Shown: positions 17,443-27,460 of the stretch, one piece after another | How positions within the stretch are numbered: the first letter of the stretch is position 1 | Layout of the letters: the number at the start of each line of letters is the position of its first letter | NCBI GenBank assembly: GCA_003245815.1 | Contig: QKCD01000063.1 | Span: 1-36,973, forward strand | Direction: 5' to 3' | DNA length: 36,973 nucleotides | From: Sulfuricurvum sp. | Lineage (GTDB): Bacteria; Campylobacterota; Campylobacteria; Campylobacterales; Sulfurimonadaceae | The notes under the pieces: model-generated | Told to the model about the DNA's origin: nothing | Databases searched by the model: none | Seen by the model: the letters and a program-made list of their open reading frames with translations, nothing else | Translations under genes and position numbers: made by a program

Positions 17443-17970
17443 CTATCGGTAATGGGCCGCGATCGCTTCGGCAACGGCAGCCGGCACGATATGGTGTTCA
17501 ACCCGCTGCCGCAACTGTGTGGAACTGACGGGCATATCGGTATCGAGCGTCAAGAAACGGTCGGGGATATCCATGCCGCCACGGCGGGCAACGACCCAGG
17601 TCACGAGCGTGTCAAGCGCTTCGTAGGCGGACCACTGTTCCAGCGATGCCAGGTTGTCCGCCCCGATGATCAGGTAGATCTTCTCTGCCTGCTCCCGAAA
17701 GTGGCGGACGGTCTCGATGGTCGGCACCGGCCTGCCCATGGCGATCTCGAAATCGCTGACCTCCACCCGCGGTTCGTTCCGGAAGATCTCCCTCAGCCAT
17801 TGCAGTCGCAGTGAAGCGGGGGCATGGGAACGGGACTTGAACGGGTTGAGGTAGGCGGGTACGATGACCAGCTTCTCGATATCGAGCTGCCGCAGCGCCG
17901 CATCGACGACAGCGAGATGCCCGACATGCGGGGGATCAAAGCTGCCACCGAAGAGCGCGATCTTTTTCAT
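17443..17970 (-). CDS. nadD: Nicotinate-nucleotide adenylyltransferase
   Basis: Converts nicotinate mononucleotide to deamido-NAD. The 175-residue protein starts MKKIALFGGSFDPPHVGHLA, the nucleotidyltransferase signature with its HxGH-type motif, and ends with VSSTQLRQRVE (the ISSTxxR motif). LIIGADNLASLEQW is also typical. It is divergent from gap; the two promoters lie back to back at 17988-18011. Confidence 0.95.
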   Translation of the reverse strand: MKKIALFGGSFDPPHVGHLAVVDAALRQLDIEKLVIVPAYLNPFKSRSHAPASLRLQWLREIFRNEPRVEVSDFEIAMGRPVPTIETVRHFREQAEKIYLIIGADNLASLEQWSAYEALDTLVTWVVARRGGMDIPDRFLTLDTDMPVSSTQLRQRVEHHIVPAAVAEAIAAHYR

Positions 17971-17987
17971 GGGGCCATTTTAGTGAA

Positions 17988-18011
17988 ATTATAGTTAACT
18001 TTTGGTAAAAT
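17988..18011. promoter_or_regulatory. Divergent nadD / gap promoter region
   Basis: TATAAT on the minus strand (17988-17993) serves nadD, and TAAAAT on the plus strand (18006-18011) serves gap. The two -10 boxes are only twelve bases apart, so polymerase binding to the two promoters may interfere. Confidence 0.45.
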
Positions 18012-18031
18012 CTCACTTCTTTTGCAGAGGC

Positions 18032-18089
18032 GGTATCCGTGCCCGTGTCATGGGTTCCGGGACCGTCTTCTAGACCCGTTTAGGATACC
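18032..18089 (+). promoter_or_regulatory. gap mRNA leader that can mask the ribosome site
   Basis: GGTATCC (18032-18038) and GGATACC (18083-18089) are perfect complements. The second copy contains the only ribosome-site-like sequence (AGGAT) before the gap ATG at 18091. Pairing would close off translation initiation. An inner stem of GGGTT (18052-18056) with GACCC (18073-18077) could stack inside it. Confidence 0.4.
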
Positions 18090-18090
18090 C

Positions 18091-19104
18091 ATGGCCATTA
18101 AAGTCGCAATCAACGGTTTCGGTCGGATCGGACGTTCCGTCGCCCGCGTCATCGCGGAGCGCGAAGGGGTGGAGCTCGTCGCGATCAACGACCTCGCCGG
18201 TATCGATATGATGCTCTACCTTCTGCAGAACGACTCGGTTCACGGTCCGCTCGGGGTGGAGGCGGAAATCCTCGACGACAGCCGTATGCGGATCGGTGAT
18301 GCCGTCGTACGCGTCACCTCCCATGCCGATCCGAAAAATGTCGATTTCGCAGCTGCAGGGGCGGAGATCGTCCTGGAGTGCACGGGCCACTTCCTGACGC
18401 GCCACGAGGCGCAGGTCCACCTCGACAACGGTGTCGAAAAAGTGCTTTTTAGCGCACCGGCACAGGACGAGGGGACGCCCCACTTCGTCATGGGCGTCAA
18501 TGCGCACCTTTACGCAGGGGAGCGGATCCTCTCGAATGCCAGCTGTACGACCAACTGCCTGGCACCGATCGCGAAGACGATCGACGATGCCTTCGGGATC
18601 GAAACGGGGTTGATGACGACGATCCACTCCTATACGAACGACCAGAACATCCTCGACGTGAACCACCCCAAGGATATCCGCCGTTCCCGTGCCGCGGCGG
18701 TGAACATGATCCCGACGACGACGGGGGCGGCGAAGGCGATCGACCGGGTCCTGCCGCAGCTTCACGGCAAGCTGCATGGCCGCAGTGTACGCGTCCCGGT
18801 TCCCGACGTATCGATGCTCGACCTGAACGTCGTGCTGCGGCGCGAGACGACGCCCGAGGAGCTCAGCGCGCTCTTCAAGACGCAGGCGGAGGGTGCCCTC
18901 AGGGGGATCATGCACGTCGACACCCGTCACCGGGTATCTCAGGATTTCGTCGGTTCCCCCTACAGCACGATCGTCGCGGACGATCTGCTGCAGGTGATCG
19001 GCGGCAGGATGGTCAAAATTATGGCCTGGTATGATAACGAATGGGGATATTCCAACCGCCTCATCGACATGGTAATCCACATCAGCAACAAAGGAGTAGC
19101 GTAG
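18091..19104 (+). CDS. gap: Glyceraldehyde-3-phosphate dehydrogenase
   Basis: Glycolytic/gluconeogenic enzyme of 337 residues. The Rossmann start IKVAINGFGRIGRSVARV is followed by D34 in AINDLAG, which favours NAD over NADP. The catalytic pair is C152 in SNASCTTNCLAP and H179 in MTTIHSYTND; the C-terminus has AWYDNEWGYSNRL. The start at 18091 is chosen because it gives the exact family N-terminus; an upstream extension lies in the structured leader. It is the first gene of gap-pgk-tpiA-fabI. Confidence 0.96.
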   Translation: MAIKVAINGFGRIGRSVARVIAEREGVELVAINDLAGIDMMLYLLQNDSVHGPLGVEAEILDDSRMRIGDAVVRVTSHADPKNVDFAAAGAEIVLECTGHFLTRHEAQVHLDNGVEKVLFSAPAQDEGTPHFVMGVNAHLYAGERILSNASCTTNCLAPIAKTIDDAFGIETGLMTTIHSYTNDQNILDVNHPKDIRRSRAAAVNMIPTTTGAAKAIDRVLPQLHGKLHGRSVRVPVPDVSMLDLNVVLRRETTPEELSALFKTQAEGALRGIMHVDTRHRVSQDFVGSPYSTIVADDLLQVIGGRMVKIMAWYDNEWGYSNRLIDMVIHISNKGVA

Positions 19105-20307
19105 ATGCAGCTTTACAGTATTAAGGACCTGGATCTGGCAGGGAAAAAAGTCTTTATCCGTTGTGATTTCAACGTGCCGATCGACGAGTACGGAAATATT
19201 ACGGATGACCGTCGCATCCGCGCCGCACTGGGGACGATCAACTACTGTCTGGATCAGGACTGTGCCATTATCCTGGCATCGCACCTGGGACGTCCCAAGG
19301 GGGAGTACAACGAGAAATACTCCCTGCTTCCCGTACAGCGCCGTCTGCACCAGTTGCTCAAACGGGAGATCAAACTGACCAAAGATGTTGCCGGAGAGCA
19401 TGCGAAAAAGTGCGTGACCGAGATGAAATGCTGTGACGTCATCCTGCTGGAGAACCTCCGCTTCGAAGCGGGGGAGACGGCAAACGACGAAACGCTTTCG
19501 AAGGCGCTGGCAGATATGGCGGATTACTACATCAATGACGCTTTCGGGGTCAGCCACCGCGCCCACGCCTCTGTCGAAGGGATTACAAAGTACTTCGATG
19601 AACACCACAAGGCGGCGGGCTTCCTGCTGCAGAAAGAGATCCAGTTCTTCGGCACCCTGCTCGAACGCCCGGTCCGCCCCTTCGCGGCGATCGTCGGCGG
19701 GAGCAAGGTCTCGGGCAAACTCGAAGCGCTGATGAACCTGCTGCCGAAGGTGGACAAGATCCTCATCGGCGGGGGGATGGCCTTTACCTTTTTGAAACAG
19801 ATGGGGTACGAGGTCGGCAAATCCCTCGTCGAGGATGACCTCCTCGACGAGGCTCAGCGGGTTATGGACGAGGCGAAACGTCTCGGCGTCAAGTTTTACC
19901 TGCCGGTCGATGTCGTGGCGGCCCAGGAGTTCGCGGCCGACTCCGTTAGCAAGGTGACCTCGGTGCAGGAGATCCCGGAGGGGTGGATGGGTCTTGATAT
20001 CGGGCCGGCGACGGTACGCCTCTACCGTTCGGTCCTTGCCGATACGCAGACGATCCTCTGGAACGGCCCGATGGGCGTCTACGAGATGGACCGTTTCGCC
20101 AGCGGATCGCGGAAGATCGCCCACTTCGTGGCAGACTCCTATGCAACGACGGTCGTCGGCGGCGGCGATACGGCTGACCTCGTCCAGCGTGTCGGCCTGG
20201 GTGAAGAGATGACCTTCATCTCCACCGGCGGCGGCGCCTCGCTGGAACTGGTGGAGGGCAAGATCCTTCCGGGCGTCCAGCCTCTCGTCTGCGGAGAAGA
20301 GGCGTGA
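19105..20307 (+). CDS. pgk: Phosphoglycerate kinase
   Basis: Transfers phosphate between 1,3-bisphosphoglycerate and ADP. The protein has 400 residues. Signatures are [13 protein letters not shown] near residue 15, the substrate loop [26 protein letters not shown]-like sequence near residue 115, [12 protein letters not shown] in the hinge region, and the nucleotide-binding [10 protein letters not shown] and [14 protein letters not shown] near the end. The ATG follows the gap stop codon without a gap, so translation is coupled. Confidence 0.97.
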   Translation: MQLYSIKDLDLAGKKVFIRCDFNVPIDEYGNITDDRRIRAALGTINYCLDQDCAIILASHLGRPKGEYNEKYSLLPVQRRLHQLLKREIKLTKDVAGEHAKKCVTEMKCCDVILLENLRFEAGETANDETLSKALADMADYYINDAFGVSHRAHASVEGITKYFDEHHKAAGFLLQKEIQFFGTLLERPVRPFAAIVGGSKVSGKLEALMNLLPKVDKILIGGGMAFTFLKQMGYEVGKSLVEDDLLDEAQRVMDEAKRLGVKFYLPVDVVAAQEFAADSVSKVTSVQEIPEGWMGLDIGPATVRLYRSVLADTQTILWNGPMGVYEMDRFASGSRKIAHFVADSYATTVVGGGDTADLVQRVGLGEEMTFISTGGGASLELVEGKILPGVQPLVCGEEA

Positions 20308-21017
20308 TCATCGCCGCAAACTTCAAGACCAACCTGACCCGCCAGAAAACGGCGGAGTATATGGCGGTTCTTGAAGCCTTCCTCGAGAAGGAGGGGGTGA
20401 CGCAGGAGGTGATGGTCTTCCCGCCCGCGACGGCTCTGGACCGTTTCGACGGACGGACGCAAGTCGGCACCCAGAACGCCTACCCGACCCGCAACGGCGC
20501 TTTTACCGGGGAGCTTGGCCTGGAGCAGCTTGAGGAGTTCGGGACCGATACGATCCTGATCGGCCACTCGGAGCGTCGCCACGTGATGGGGGAAAGCCAG
20601 GAGGAGATCGCCCGCAAATTCTCCTTCTATAAAGAGAAGGGCTTTACGATCGTTTACTGTATCGGCGAGCCCCTGGAGGTGCGCGAAGCGGGAAACGATG
20701 CCCTGATGGATTACCTCGAGGCGCAGCTGGAGGGGATCGATCTGCATTACAAGAAGCTGGTGATCGCCTATGAACCGGTCTGGGCCATCGGTACGGGACT
20801 GACGCCGAGTCTTGGGGATATCGAACTGATCCACGCCGCGCTGAAACAGCGGGTGGCGAAACCGCTGCTTTACGGCGGCAGCGTCAAGGTGGACAACGCG
20901 CGGGAGATCCTCGCGCTGCAACACGTCGACGGGATCCTTGTCGGCAGCGGGGCCCTTGCGGTTGAAGATTTCTGCCGCATGATCCGCGACGCGGAAACAT
21001 TACATAAAGGAGAATAG
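20304..21017 (+). CDS. tpiA: Triose-phosphate isomerase
   Basis: Interconverts dihydroxyacetone phosphate and glyceraldehyde-3-phosphate. The 237-residue protein is shorter than the usual 250, as in other Campylobacterota. Catalytic residues are seen in IAANFKTN (Asn and Lys), ILIGHSERR (His) and [11 protein letters not shown] (Glu), with the phosphate loop LLYGGSVK and GILVGSGAL. The GTG start overlaps the pgk stop by four bases. Confidence 0.95.
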   Translation: MIIAANFKTNLTRQKTAEYMAVLEAFLEKEGVTQEVMVFPPATALDRFDGRTQVGTQNAYPTRNGAFTGELGLEQLEEFGTDTILIGHSERRHVMGESQEEIARKFSFYKEKGFTIVYCIGEPLEVREAGNDALMDYLEAQLEGIDLHYKKLVIAYEPVWAIGTGLTPSLGDIELIHAALKQRVAKPLLYGGSVKVDNAREILALQHVDGILVGSGALAVEDFCRMIRDAETLHKGE

Positions 21018-21022
21018 AGTAG

Positions 21023-21841
<819 letters not shown>

Positions 21842-21865
21842 GCAACCTCCTCTTCCAGGCAAAAC

Positions 21866-21896
21866 GGGGACGCAGTGCCGTCCCCCGGCTATTTTT
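21866..21896 (+). terminator. Rho-independent terminator after fabI
   Basis: GGGGACG (21866-21872) pairs with CGTCCCC (21879-21885) around a six-base loop; TTTTT follows at 21892-21896. This ends the gap operon. Confidence 0.75.
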
Positions 21897-22031
21897 CACC
21901 CTTCAAACCACAAAAACGCGTAAAACTGAAACAGGTTTTAGCTATTTGATTAAAATATAAACAGACAGGTAAGGTTTTCTCCAGAAAATTGCAGGTATAG
22001 TTCTTCGTAACTGTTAATTCAAGGAGATTAT

Positions 22032-23273
22032 ATGAAGTTTGTCAAAATGAGCCTCGCGGCAGCCATGCTGATGGGTGCGACTGCTTACGCAGAAGTTACA
22101 ACGAGCGCTAATGCACAGCTGTTCTACGGCACTGTAGATGCGGGTAATGCCGATCTGTTCGATAAAAGCGGTGCGTTCGGCAATGCCTCTGCCAGCATCG
22201 ATGTCGAGTACAAAACAGAGAGCGGCGTCAAAGCAAAAGTCGGTGTAACGTACCTTTCAACGCTTGGCCTCGAGCACACGGTTGTCGAAGGCATCTGGGC
22301 GGGTAACCAACTGAAAGACCAGATCTGGATTGACGAAGCGAGCCTGACATTTATGGCAACGGAAAAAACTGCCGTTATCGCAGGCCGTCAGTACATCGAC
22401 ACGCCGCTTGCTTTCTCTGAGACATGGAACATTGTTGCCAACAGCATGGACGCGGTTGTCGTAGCGAATACGGACCTTCCGAGTACGACACTCGTCGCTG
22501 CATTTGTCGGTCGCGGCAATGGTATGAGCGCTTACCAGGTTGTTGACAACAGCTCTGACCTGAACCTGGGCGGCAACTACAACAAATTCGGAACAGCGAT
22601 CATCAATGCTGCCGGTCTCCCGCTTTCTGCTAAAAGCGCAGGTGCTGTAGGTGCCGTCACAACAGCAATCCCGATGACAACGCTTCAGGCGTGGTACTAC
22701 AATGTCGTCGAGCTGGCAACGGCATACTGGATCCAGGCAGATGTTGATGTCGCGGATATGGGTCTGACGTTCGGTGCACAGTACGCTGCAATCAACCCGG
22801 AAAGACAGGTTGACGCTGTCGTCGGTACGAAACTTGACGATACAACAGCATACGCCCTCAAGCTTGGATACGCGATGCCGGATCTCGGCCTGAGCCTCTC
22901 TGCAGCCTACTCCGATGTTGATGAAGGCAACAGCCCGATTCAAATGGCTAACACAGCGACAGGTGCGATGGGCGGTGCCCAGTCCAAACTCTATACAGAA
23001 GCGTGGTGGAACTTCGGTTACGTCGGTGCTTCCGGTACAACGGCTTACACCCTGGTTGCTGAATACGCAGCGGGTATTGCGGATTTCGGTGCCTACTTCA
23101 CATCGACTTCCAACGACGATGCCAATGTTGACATGACTGAATTCACGCTGACGGCAGCGAAATCCTTCGGCGCCCTCGATGCAAGCCTTGCTTACGTCTA
23201 CACGGAAGCTGATGACTTCAACGCCGGTGACGGTTTCAACAACATTCAGCTCTACCTGACCTACAACTTCTAA
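22032..23273 (+). CDS. Major outer-membrane porin
   Basis: 413-residue outer-membrane barrel protein. A signal peptide (residues 1-20, cleaved after TAYA) precedes a mature part made of alternating polar and hydrophobic residues, with many Tyr, Thr and Gly, ending in Phe (IQLYLTYNF) as barrel proteins do. AAGGAG precedes the ATG, and TATAGT at 21996-22001 is a candidate -10 box. Codon choice differs from its neighbours: more codons ending in T or A such as GCA, ACA and GCT, consistent with very high expression rather than transfer. Family resemblance is to the OprD/MOMP-like porins of this phylum, but specific substrate cannot be named. Confidence 0.82.
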   Translation: MKFVKMSLAAAMLMGATAYAEVTTSANAQLFYGTVDAGNADLFDKSGAFGNASASIDVEYKTESGVKAKVGVTYLSTLGLEHTVVEGIWAGNQLKDQIWIDEASLTFMATEKTAVIAGRQYIDTPLAFSETWNIVANSMDAVVVANTDLPSTTLVAAFVGRGNGMSAYQVVDNSSDLNLGGNYNKFGTAIINAAGLPLSAKSAGAVGAVTTAIPMTTLQAWYYNVVELATAYWIQADVDVADMGLTFGAQYAAINPERQVDAVVGTKLDDTTAYALKLGYAMPDLGLSLSAAYSDVDEGNSPIQMANTATGAMGGAQSKLYTEAWWNFGYVGASGTTAYTLVAEYAAGIADFGAYFTSTSNDDANVDMTEFTLTAAKSFGALDASLAYVYTEADDFNAGDGFNNIQLYLTYNF

Positions 23274-23296
23274 GCAGTTCCCGGTTCATTTCTCCG

Positions 23297-23312
23297 TCCG
23301 CCTTCGGGCGGA
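23297..23312 (+). terminator. Hairpin with TTCG loop after porin
   Basis: TCCGCC pairs with GGCGGA around a TTCG tetraloop, a very stable fold, 23 bases after the porin stop. Only scattered T follow (TGCTTCCTG). Confidence 0.6.
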
Positions 23313-23343
23313 TGCTTCCTGATTACAGACTTCCGAACCTGAT

Positions 23344-23349
23344 ATAATA
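23344..23349 (+). promoter_or_regulatory. -10 box for ABC permease gene
   Basis: TATAAT lies 28 bases before the ATG at 23377. Confidence 0.5.
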
Positions 23350-23376
23350 CGTTACATTCTATCGGGGTAACAATCT

Positions 23377-24336
23377 ATGCACCGTTTCGGTTCCAAACTT
23401 TTCTACCTGCTTTTCATGCTCTTCCTGATCTCAGTGATCTCGTTTCTGGCGATTCACGCCGCGCCCAACAGTTTTTTCGCCGCGGGGGAACTGAACCCGA
23501 ACATGACGGAAGATGCCGTCGCCCGTCTCAAGGCCGTATACGGTCTGGACAAGCCGCTGCTGCAGCAGTATGCGGAGTGGGTCGTCAACATGGCGACGCT
23601 CAACTTCGGCATCTCCTTCGTGACGGGGCAGGGGGTCATCGACGAGATCGCGAAGCGGCTGCCGATCACGCTGACGATGAATATCGTCGCGATGCTGGCC
23701 GTTTTTGTGCTTTCGATCTGGCTCGGGATCAAGGCGGCGCTGAACTTCGAGGGGCGGAGCGATCATGCGATCCGGCAGCTCTCCCTCGTCTCGTTCGCGA
23801 TGCCCTCCTTCTACCTGGCGCTCCTGCTCATTCTGCTCTTCAGTGTTGAACTCGACCTCCTGCCCATCGCCGGGCTGCATTCGATCGAGGTGAAGGAGGG
23901 GATCGACTACTACCTGGACATGGCATGGCACCTCGTACTGCCCGTCGGGGTGATGATCTTCGTCGGTCTGGGGAGCATGATCGTCTACATCCGCTCGCTG
24001 ACCCTGGAGATCCTCAAGAGCGACTACTACTTCTTTGCCCGCTCTCGCGGTCTTTCGCCGCAGATCCTGCTGAAGCGCTACATCATCCCCAACCTCCTCC
24101 CTCCCGTCGTGACGCTGCTGGGGCTCTCCCTGCCGGGGCTTATCGGCGGCAGCGTCATCCTGGAGTCGATCTTCGGCATCGAGGGGATGGGGCAGCTCTT
24201 CTATCTGAGCGCGCTCAGTCGTGACTATCCCGTGATCATGGGGATTCTGATGGTTACGGCGTTTTTGACCCTCCTGGGCAATATGCTCGCCGATATGCTG
24301 CTGCTGAAACTTAACCCCTACGCAAAACGGCAGTAG
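23377..24336 (+). CDS. ABC transporter permease, DppB type
   Basis: Inner-membrane permease of 319 residues with about six membrane helices. Family marks include the N-terminal helix FYLLFMLFLISVISFL, LKAVYGLDKPLLQQYAEWV, FGISFVTGQGVIDEIAKRLPITLTM, and the cytoplasmic coupling loop ARSRGLSPQILLKRYIIPNLLPP. The ending has SVILESIFGIEGMGQLFY. It belongs to the dipeptide/oligopeptide/nickel permease family. Unusually, no second permease, ATPase or binding protein is near, and it ends next to convergent nusA. Its partners are presumably encoded elsewhere; substrate is unknown. Confidence 0.88.
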   Translation: MHRFGSKLFYLLFMLFLISVISFLAIHAAPNSFFAAGELNPNMTEDAVARLKAVYGLDKPLLQQYAEWVVNMATLNFGISFVTGQGVIDEIAKRLPITLTMNIVAMLAVFVLSIWLGIKAALNFEGRSDHAIRQLSLVSFAMPSFYLALLLILLFSVELDLLPIAGLHSIEVKEGIDYYLDMAWHLVLPVGVMIFVGLGSMIVYIRSLTLEILKSDYYFFARSRGLSPQILLKRYIIPNLLPPVVTLLGLSLPGLIGGSVILESIFGIEGMGQLFYLSALSRDYPVIMGILMVTAFLTLLGNMLADMLLLKLNPYAKRQ

Positions 24337-24575
24337 CCTGCTTTTGGCGTAGTGAATTCAGATTCACTCAAAGCTGCTGTATCAATGCATGTTAATTGTT
24401 TGGGAAGGGGAGTGTGAAGTGAGGAAAAAGTGTTCGGGAGAAGCTGCCCAAAAACCGTAAGGCGATGCGGGTCTTCCGTCGAGGCCGTGTGCTCTGTGCC
24501 ATTTCGAAGCACAGAATAAAACTCAGCGTCAGCGCAGCCATCGGGGCGTTGCCCCAATAGCGTATAAATCTTTAC
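24337..24575. other. Gene-free convergent spacer with several hairpins
   Basis: 239 bases between the 3' ends of the permease and nusA. Perfect stems: AGTGAAT/ATTCACT (24351-24368, loop TCAG), TCTGTGC/GCACAGA (24493-24515), and GGGGC/GCCCC (24543-24555). None is followed by a good T-run. The one open frame here, on the minus strand, has no ribosome site or recognisable product. The hairpins may be processing or termination signals for the two converging transcripts. Confidence 0.5.
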
Positions 24576-25733
24576 CTATTTAAACAGCGCTTCGAGGGAG
24601 GAGATATCCTCTTTCTGCTCTTCGGCCGGTGTTTCACCCTCGATGACGGCTTTGGCGCCGTCCTGCTCGACGAGTTCGATGGTGTAGCCCGTCAGCATGG
24701 AGGCGAGGCGGATGTTGATGCCGCTCTTGCCGATCGCTTTGGACTTCTGGTCGCTGGGCAGGGTGACGACCGCCTTGTCCTGCTCCTGCTCATTCTCGGT
24801 GGCTTCGATGACGACGGAGCTGATGATCGCCGGGCTCATGGCACGGGCGACGAAGAGCTCCGGTACCGTCGTATACTCGATACAGTCGATGCTCTCACCG
24901 AGCAGTTCGTCGCTGACGGCGTTGATCCGAACCCCTTTGACACCGACGGTGGCACCGACCGGGTCGACTTGGGGATGAGTGGAGAAGAGGGCGATTTTCG
25001 CCCGTTCGCCCGGGATGCGGGCACTCTTCTCAATGACGACCATGCCGTCCTTGATCTCCGGAACCTCCAGGGCAAGCAGCTCCTCGAGGAACTTCGGAGA
25101 GGTGCGGGAGAGTTCGATCTGGATCCCGTTGACGCGGTCGATATTGACCCGGCGCACGACGGCACGTACGACGTCGCCGACTCTGAAAGACTCCCCTTTG
25201 ATGCGGCTTTTCATCGGCAGTACGGCACGTACCTCGTCCATCTCGATGTAGGTGTTCTGTTTGCCGTCGACACGGGTGACGCGGCCGGAAGCGATGGTGC
25301 CGATCTTCTCTTTGTATTTGTTGTAGAGCTCATTTTCGACCAGGCGCTGGATATGGAACTCGATCTCGCGGTGCAGGGTCATCGCCGCGGTGCGGCCGAA
25401 CCCTTCGATGTCGTGTTCGATCTGGAATTCGTCGCCAACCTCGACGTCCGGATCGACCTCTTCCTTGGCGCGACTGAGGGAGATGTAACCCTGATTGACG
25501 TCGCCCTCTTCGGTGTAGAGGTGGTCATCGTCATCATCATCGACGACGGTGATGGTCTGGTAGACGCGGATCGTTTTCGTCACATCGTCGATTTCGGCGT
25601 CGAAAGCGAAATCTTCGTTGATCAGCCGCTTCGCTGTCTGGATAAATGCCGTTTTCAGCGCCTCTTTGACACTGTCGGGCGAAAGGCCCTTTTCATGGGC
25701 GATAGAGTCTATGATATCTAAAATTTTTTCCAT
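24576..25733 (-). CDS. nusA: Transcription termination/antitermination factor NusA
   Basis: RNA-polymerase-associated elongation factor of 385 residues. Order: N-terminal polymerase-binding domain starting MEKILDIIDSIAHEKGLSP, an S1 domain near residues 135-200 (GTIASGRVTRVDGKQNTYIEM), then two KH domains containing FSTHPQVDPVGATVGVKGVRI and SDQKSKAIGKSGINIRLAS. It lacks the C-terminal acidic repeats of E. coli NusA (495 residues) and ends with a short acidic tail. A small inverted repeat, AAGAG/CTCTT at 25734-25746, covers its ribosome site. It is transcribed alone from a -10 box at 25809-25814. Confidence 0.95.
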   Translation of the reverse strand: MEKILDIIDSIAHEKGLSPDSVKEALKTAFIQTAKRLINEDFAFDAEIDDVTKTIRVYQTITVVDDDDDDHLYTEEGDVNQGYISLSRAKEEVDPDVEVGDEFQIEHDIEGFGRTAAMTLHREIEFHIQRLVENELYNKYKEKIGTIASGRVTRVDGKQNTYIEMDEVRAVLPMKSRIKGESFRVGDVVRAVVRRVNIDRVNGIQIELSRTSPKFLEELLALEVPEIKDGMVVIEKSARIPGERAKIALFSTHPQVDPVGATVGVKGVRINAVSDELLGESIDCIEYTTVPELFVARAMSPAIISSVVIEATENEQEQDKAVVTLPSDQKSKAIGKSGINIRLASMLTGYTIELVEQDGAKAVIEGETPAEEQKEDISSLEALFK

Positions 25734-25808
25734 AAGAGTCCCTCTTAGGTGGTTAGCGTTTCATAAAAAAATGTAAAGGTTCGTGGAGTCTTTTTTATGA
25801 AGGGTGTT

Positions 25809-25814
25809 ATTATA
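25809..25814 (-). promoter_or_regulatory. -10 box for nusA
   Basis: TATAAT on the minus strand, about 75 bases before the nusA ATG, giving a leader of roughly 70 bases. Confidence 0.45.
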
Positions 25815-25866
25815 TCGAAGAATCGCTTAATGATACCTCTTAATAGGTTCTTTATTGAACGGAAGC

Positions 25867-25872
25867 TATAAT
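25867..25872 (+). promoter_or_regulatory. -10 box for the HP0268-miaB operon
   Basis: TATAAT lies 32 bases before the ATG at 25905. It probably drives the eight tightly spaced genes through 31464. Confidence 0.5.
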
Positions 25873-25904
25873 GTCCTAATTTTATACACTACCAAAGGAC
25901 GTTT

Positions 25905-26147
25905 ATGGAGCTGAAAATCGCACGCAACGAACAGGATCAAAAACCGAAGAAAGTCGACCTTAAGAAGATCGAAGACACCGTCGCCAAAGGCGGTTCTGCG
26001 ATTTTCTATTTCGACCGTGAGAACTCCCACAAGGACCTGCTCGCCCTGCAGGACCACTTCGAGGGTGAGGGCAAGAGCTTCTACATGCGCGAAGTGCGTT
26101 ACGGCCTTGCGGACAACGAGTACATGTACGAAGTGCATATTCTCTGA
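25905..26147 (+). CDS. HP0268-family protein
   Basis: 80 residues, the same length as H. pylori HP0268, with the shared start MELKIAR and the ending [17 protein letters not shown]. The H. pylori protein has been described as an SMR-like fold with nicking nuclease activity; whether that holds here is not shown by sequence. The neighbourhood (this gene, miaB, DUF374 acyltransferase) matches the H. pylori order HP0268-HP0269-HP0270 as I know it. AAAGGAC precedes the ATG. The next gene begins eleven bases after its stop. Confidence 0.8.
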   Translation: MELKIARNEQDQKPKKVDLKKIEDTVAKGGSAIFYFDRENSHKDLLALQDHFEGEGKSFYMREVRYGLADNEYMYEVHIL

Positions 26148-26158
26148 AGTCCGGAAGT

Positions 26159-27460
26159 ATGAGCAAAAAACTCTTTATCGAGACCCTCGGCTGCGCGATG
26201 AACGTCCGCGACAGCGAGCACATGATCGCCGAGCTGCATGAGAAGGAAGGGTACGAACTGACGCAGAACTCTGCCGAGGCGGACCTCATTCTCATCAACA
26301 CCTGCTCGGTGCGCGAGAAGCCGGTGCACAAGCTCTTCTCCGAACTCGGTGTCTTCAACAAGCAGAAGAAGGAGGGGGCGAAAATCGGCGTCTGCGGCTG
26401 TACCGCCTCGCATCTGGGCAAGGAGATCATCAAAAAGGCTCCCTACGTCAACTTCGTGCTGGGGGCGCGCAACGTCTCCCGGATCACCGACGTGCTGCAC
26501 CGGGACAAGGCCGTCGAGACGGCGATTGACTACGATGAGTCGCAGTTCGCCTTCAAGGATTTCCGATCCTCCCCCTACAAGGCCTATATCAACATCTCCA
26601 TCGGCTGCGACAAGCAGTGCACCTTCTGCATCGTTCCCCAGACCCGCGGCGAGGAGATCTCCATCCCCACGGAGCTGATCGTTGCCGAGGTGCGGCGGGC
26701 CGTGGCGGGCGGGGCGAAGGAGGTCTTCCTCCTCGGCCAGAACGTCAACAACTACGGCCGCCGCTTCTCCGGGGAGCACGAGAAGATCAACTTCACCGAA
26801 CTGCTGCGCCGCGTCAGCGCCGTGGAGGGGCTTGAGCGGATCCGCTTCACCTCACCGCACCCGCTTCACATGGACGACGAGTTTATCGAGGAGTTCGCCC
26901 GCAACCCGAAGATCTGCAAGTCGATGCATATGCCACTGCAGTCGGGATCGACGTCGCTGCTCAAGGCGATGAAGCGGGGCTACTCCAAAGAGTGGTTCCT
27001 CAACCGCGCCGCAAAGCTGCGGGAGATGGTGCCCGACGTCAGTATCAGCACCGATATCATCGTCGCCTTCCCCGGGGAGAGCGACGCGGATTTCGAGGAT
27101 ACGATGGAAGTCCTTAACGCCGTGAAGTTCGAGCAGGTCTTCAGTTTCAAGTACTCGCCGCGTCCCCATACGGAGGCGGCGGAGTACACGAACGTCATCG
27201 ACCCCGAACTCGCTTCCGAGCGGCTGACGCGGCTGCAGGCGCGCCACGACGAGATCCTGGACGAGATCAGCGAAAAGCACCTCGGACGGGTCTACCGCGT
27301 CTACTTCGAGGAGCTCCGCCCCGAAGGGATGGTTGCCGGGCGCAGCGACAACAATATCCTGATTAAAGCGGAGGGGAGCGAGGAGCTGCTCGGCACCTTC
27401 GCCGACGTGAAGATCACCAAGGTCAGCCGCCTCGTCCAGACGGGGGAGATTGTTGGCTAA
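26159..27460 (+). CDS. miaB: tRNA-2-methylthio-N6-dimethylallyladenosine synthase
   Basis: Radical-SAM methylthiotransferase that modifies A37 of tRNAs reading UNN codons. 433 residues. The N-terminal domain has the three cluster cysteines in TLGCAMN (C12), INTCSVRE and GVCGCTAS; the radical-SAM motif is CDKQCTFC, and the C-terminal TRAM domain runs from about residue 370. Local marks such as MHMPLQSGS and DIIVAFPGE are family-specific. It differs from RimO, also in this window at 32426-33748, in NTCSVRE versus NTCGFID. Its end overlaps the next gene. Confidence 0.96.
   Translation: MSKKLFIETLGCAMNVRDSEHMIAELHEKEGYELTQNSAEADLILINTCSVREKPVHKLFSELGVFNKQKKEGAKIGVCGCTASHLGKEIIKKAPYVNFVLGARNVSRITDVLHRDKAVETAIDYDESQFAFKDFRSSPYKAYINISIGCDKQCTFCIVPQTRGEEISIPTELIVAEVRRAVAGGAKEVFLLGQNVNNYGRRFSGEHEKINFTELLRRVSAVEGLERIRFTSPHPLHMDDEFIEEFARNPKICKSMHMPLQSGSTSLLKAMKRGYSKEWFLNRAAKLREMVPDVSISTDIIVAFPGESDADFEDTMEVLNAVKFEQVFSFKYSPRPHTEAAEYTNVIDPELASERLTRLQARHDEILDEISEKHLGRVYRVYFEELRPEGMVAGRSDNNILIKAEGSEELLGTFADVKITKVSRLVQTGEIVG

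Noticed and set aside
18070-20124. A 684-codon minus-strand open frame opposite gap and pgk
   Set aside because: Antisense shadow of two glycolytic genes.
24318-24557. A 79-codon minus-strand frame after nusA
   Set aside because: It overlaps the permease end and several hairpins, and has no ribosome site or recognisable product.
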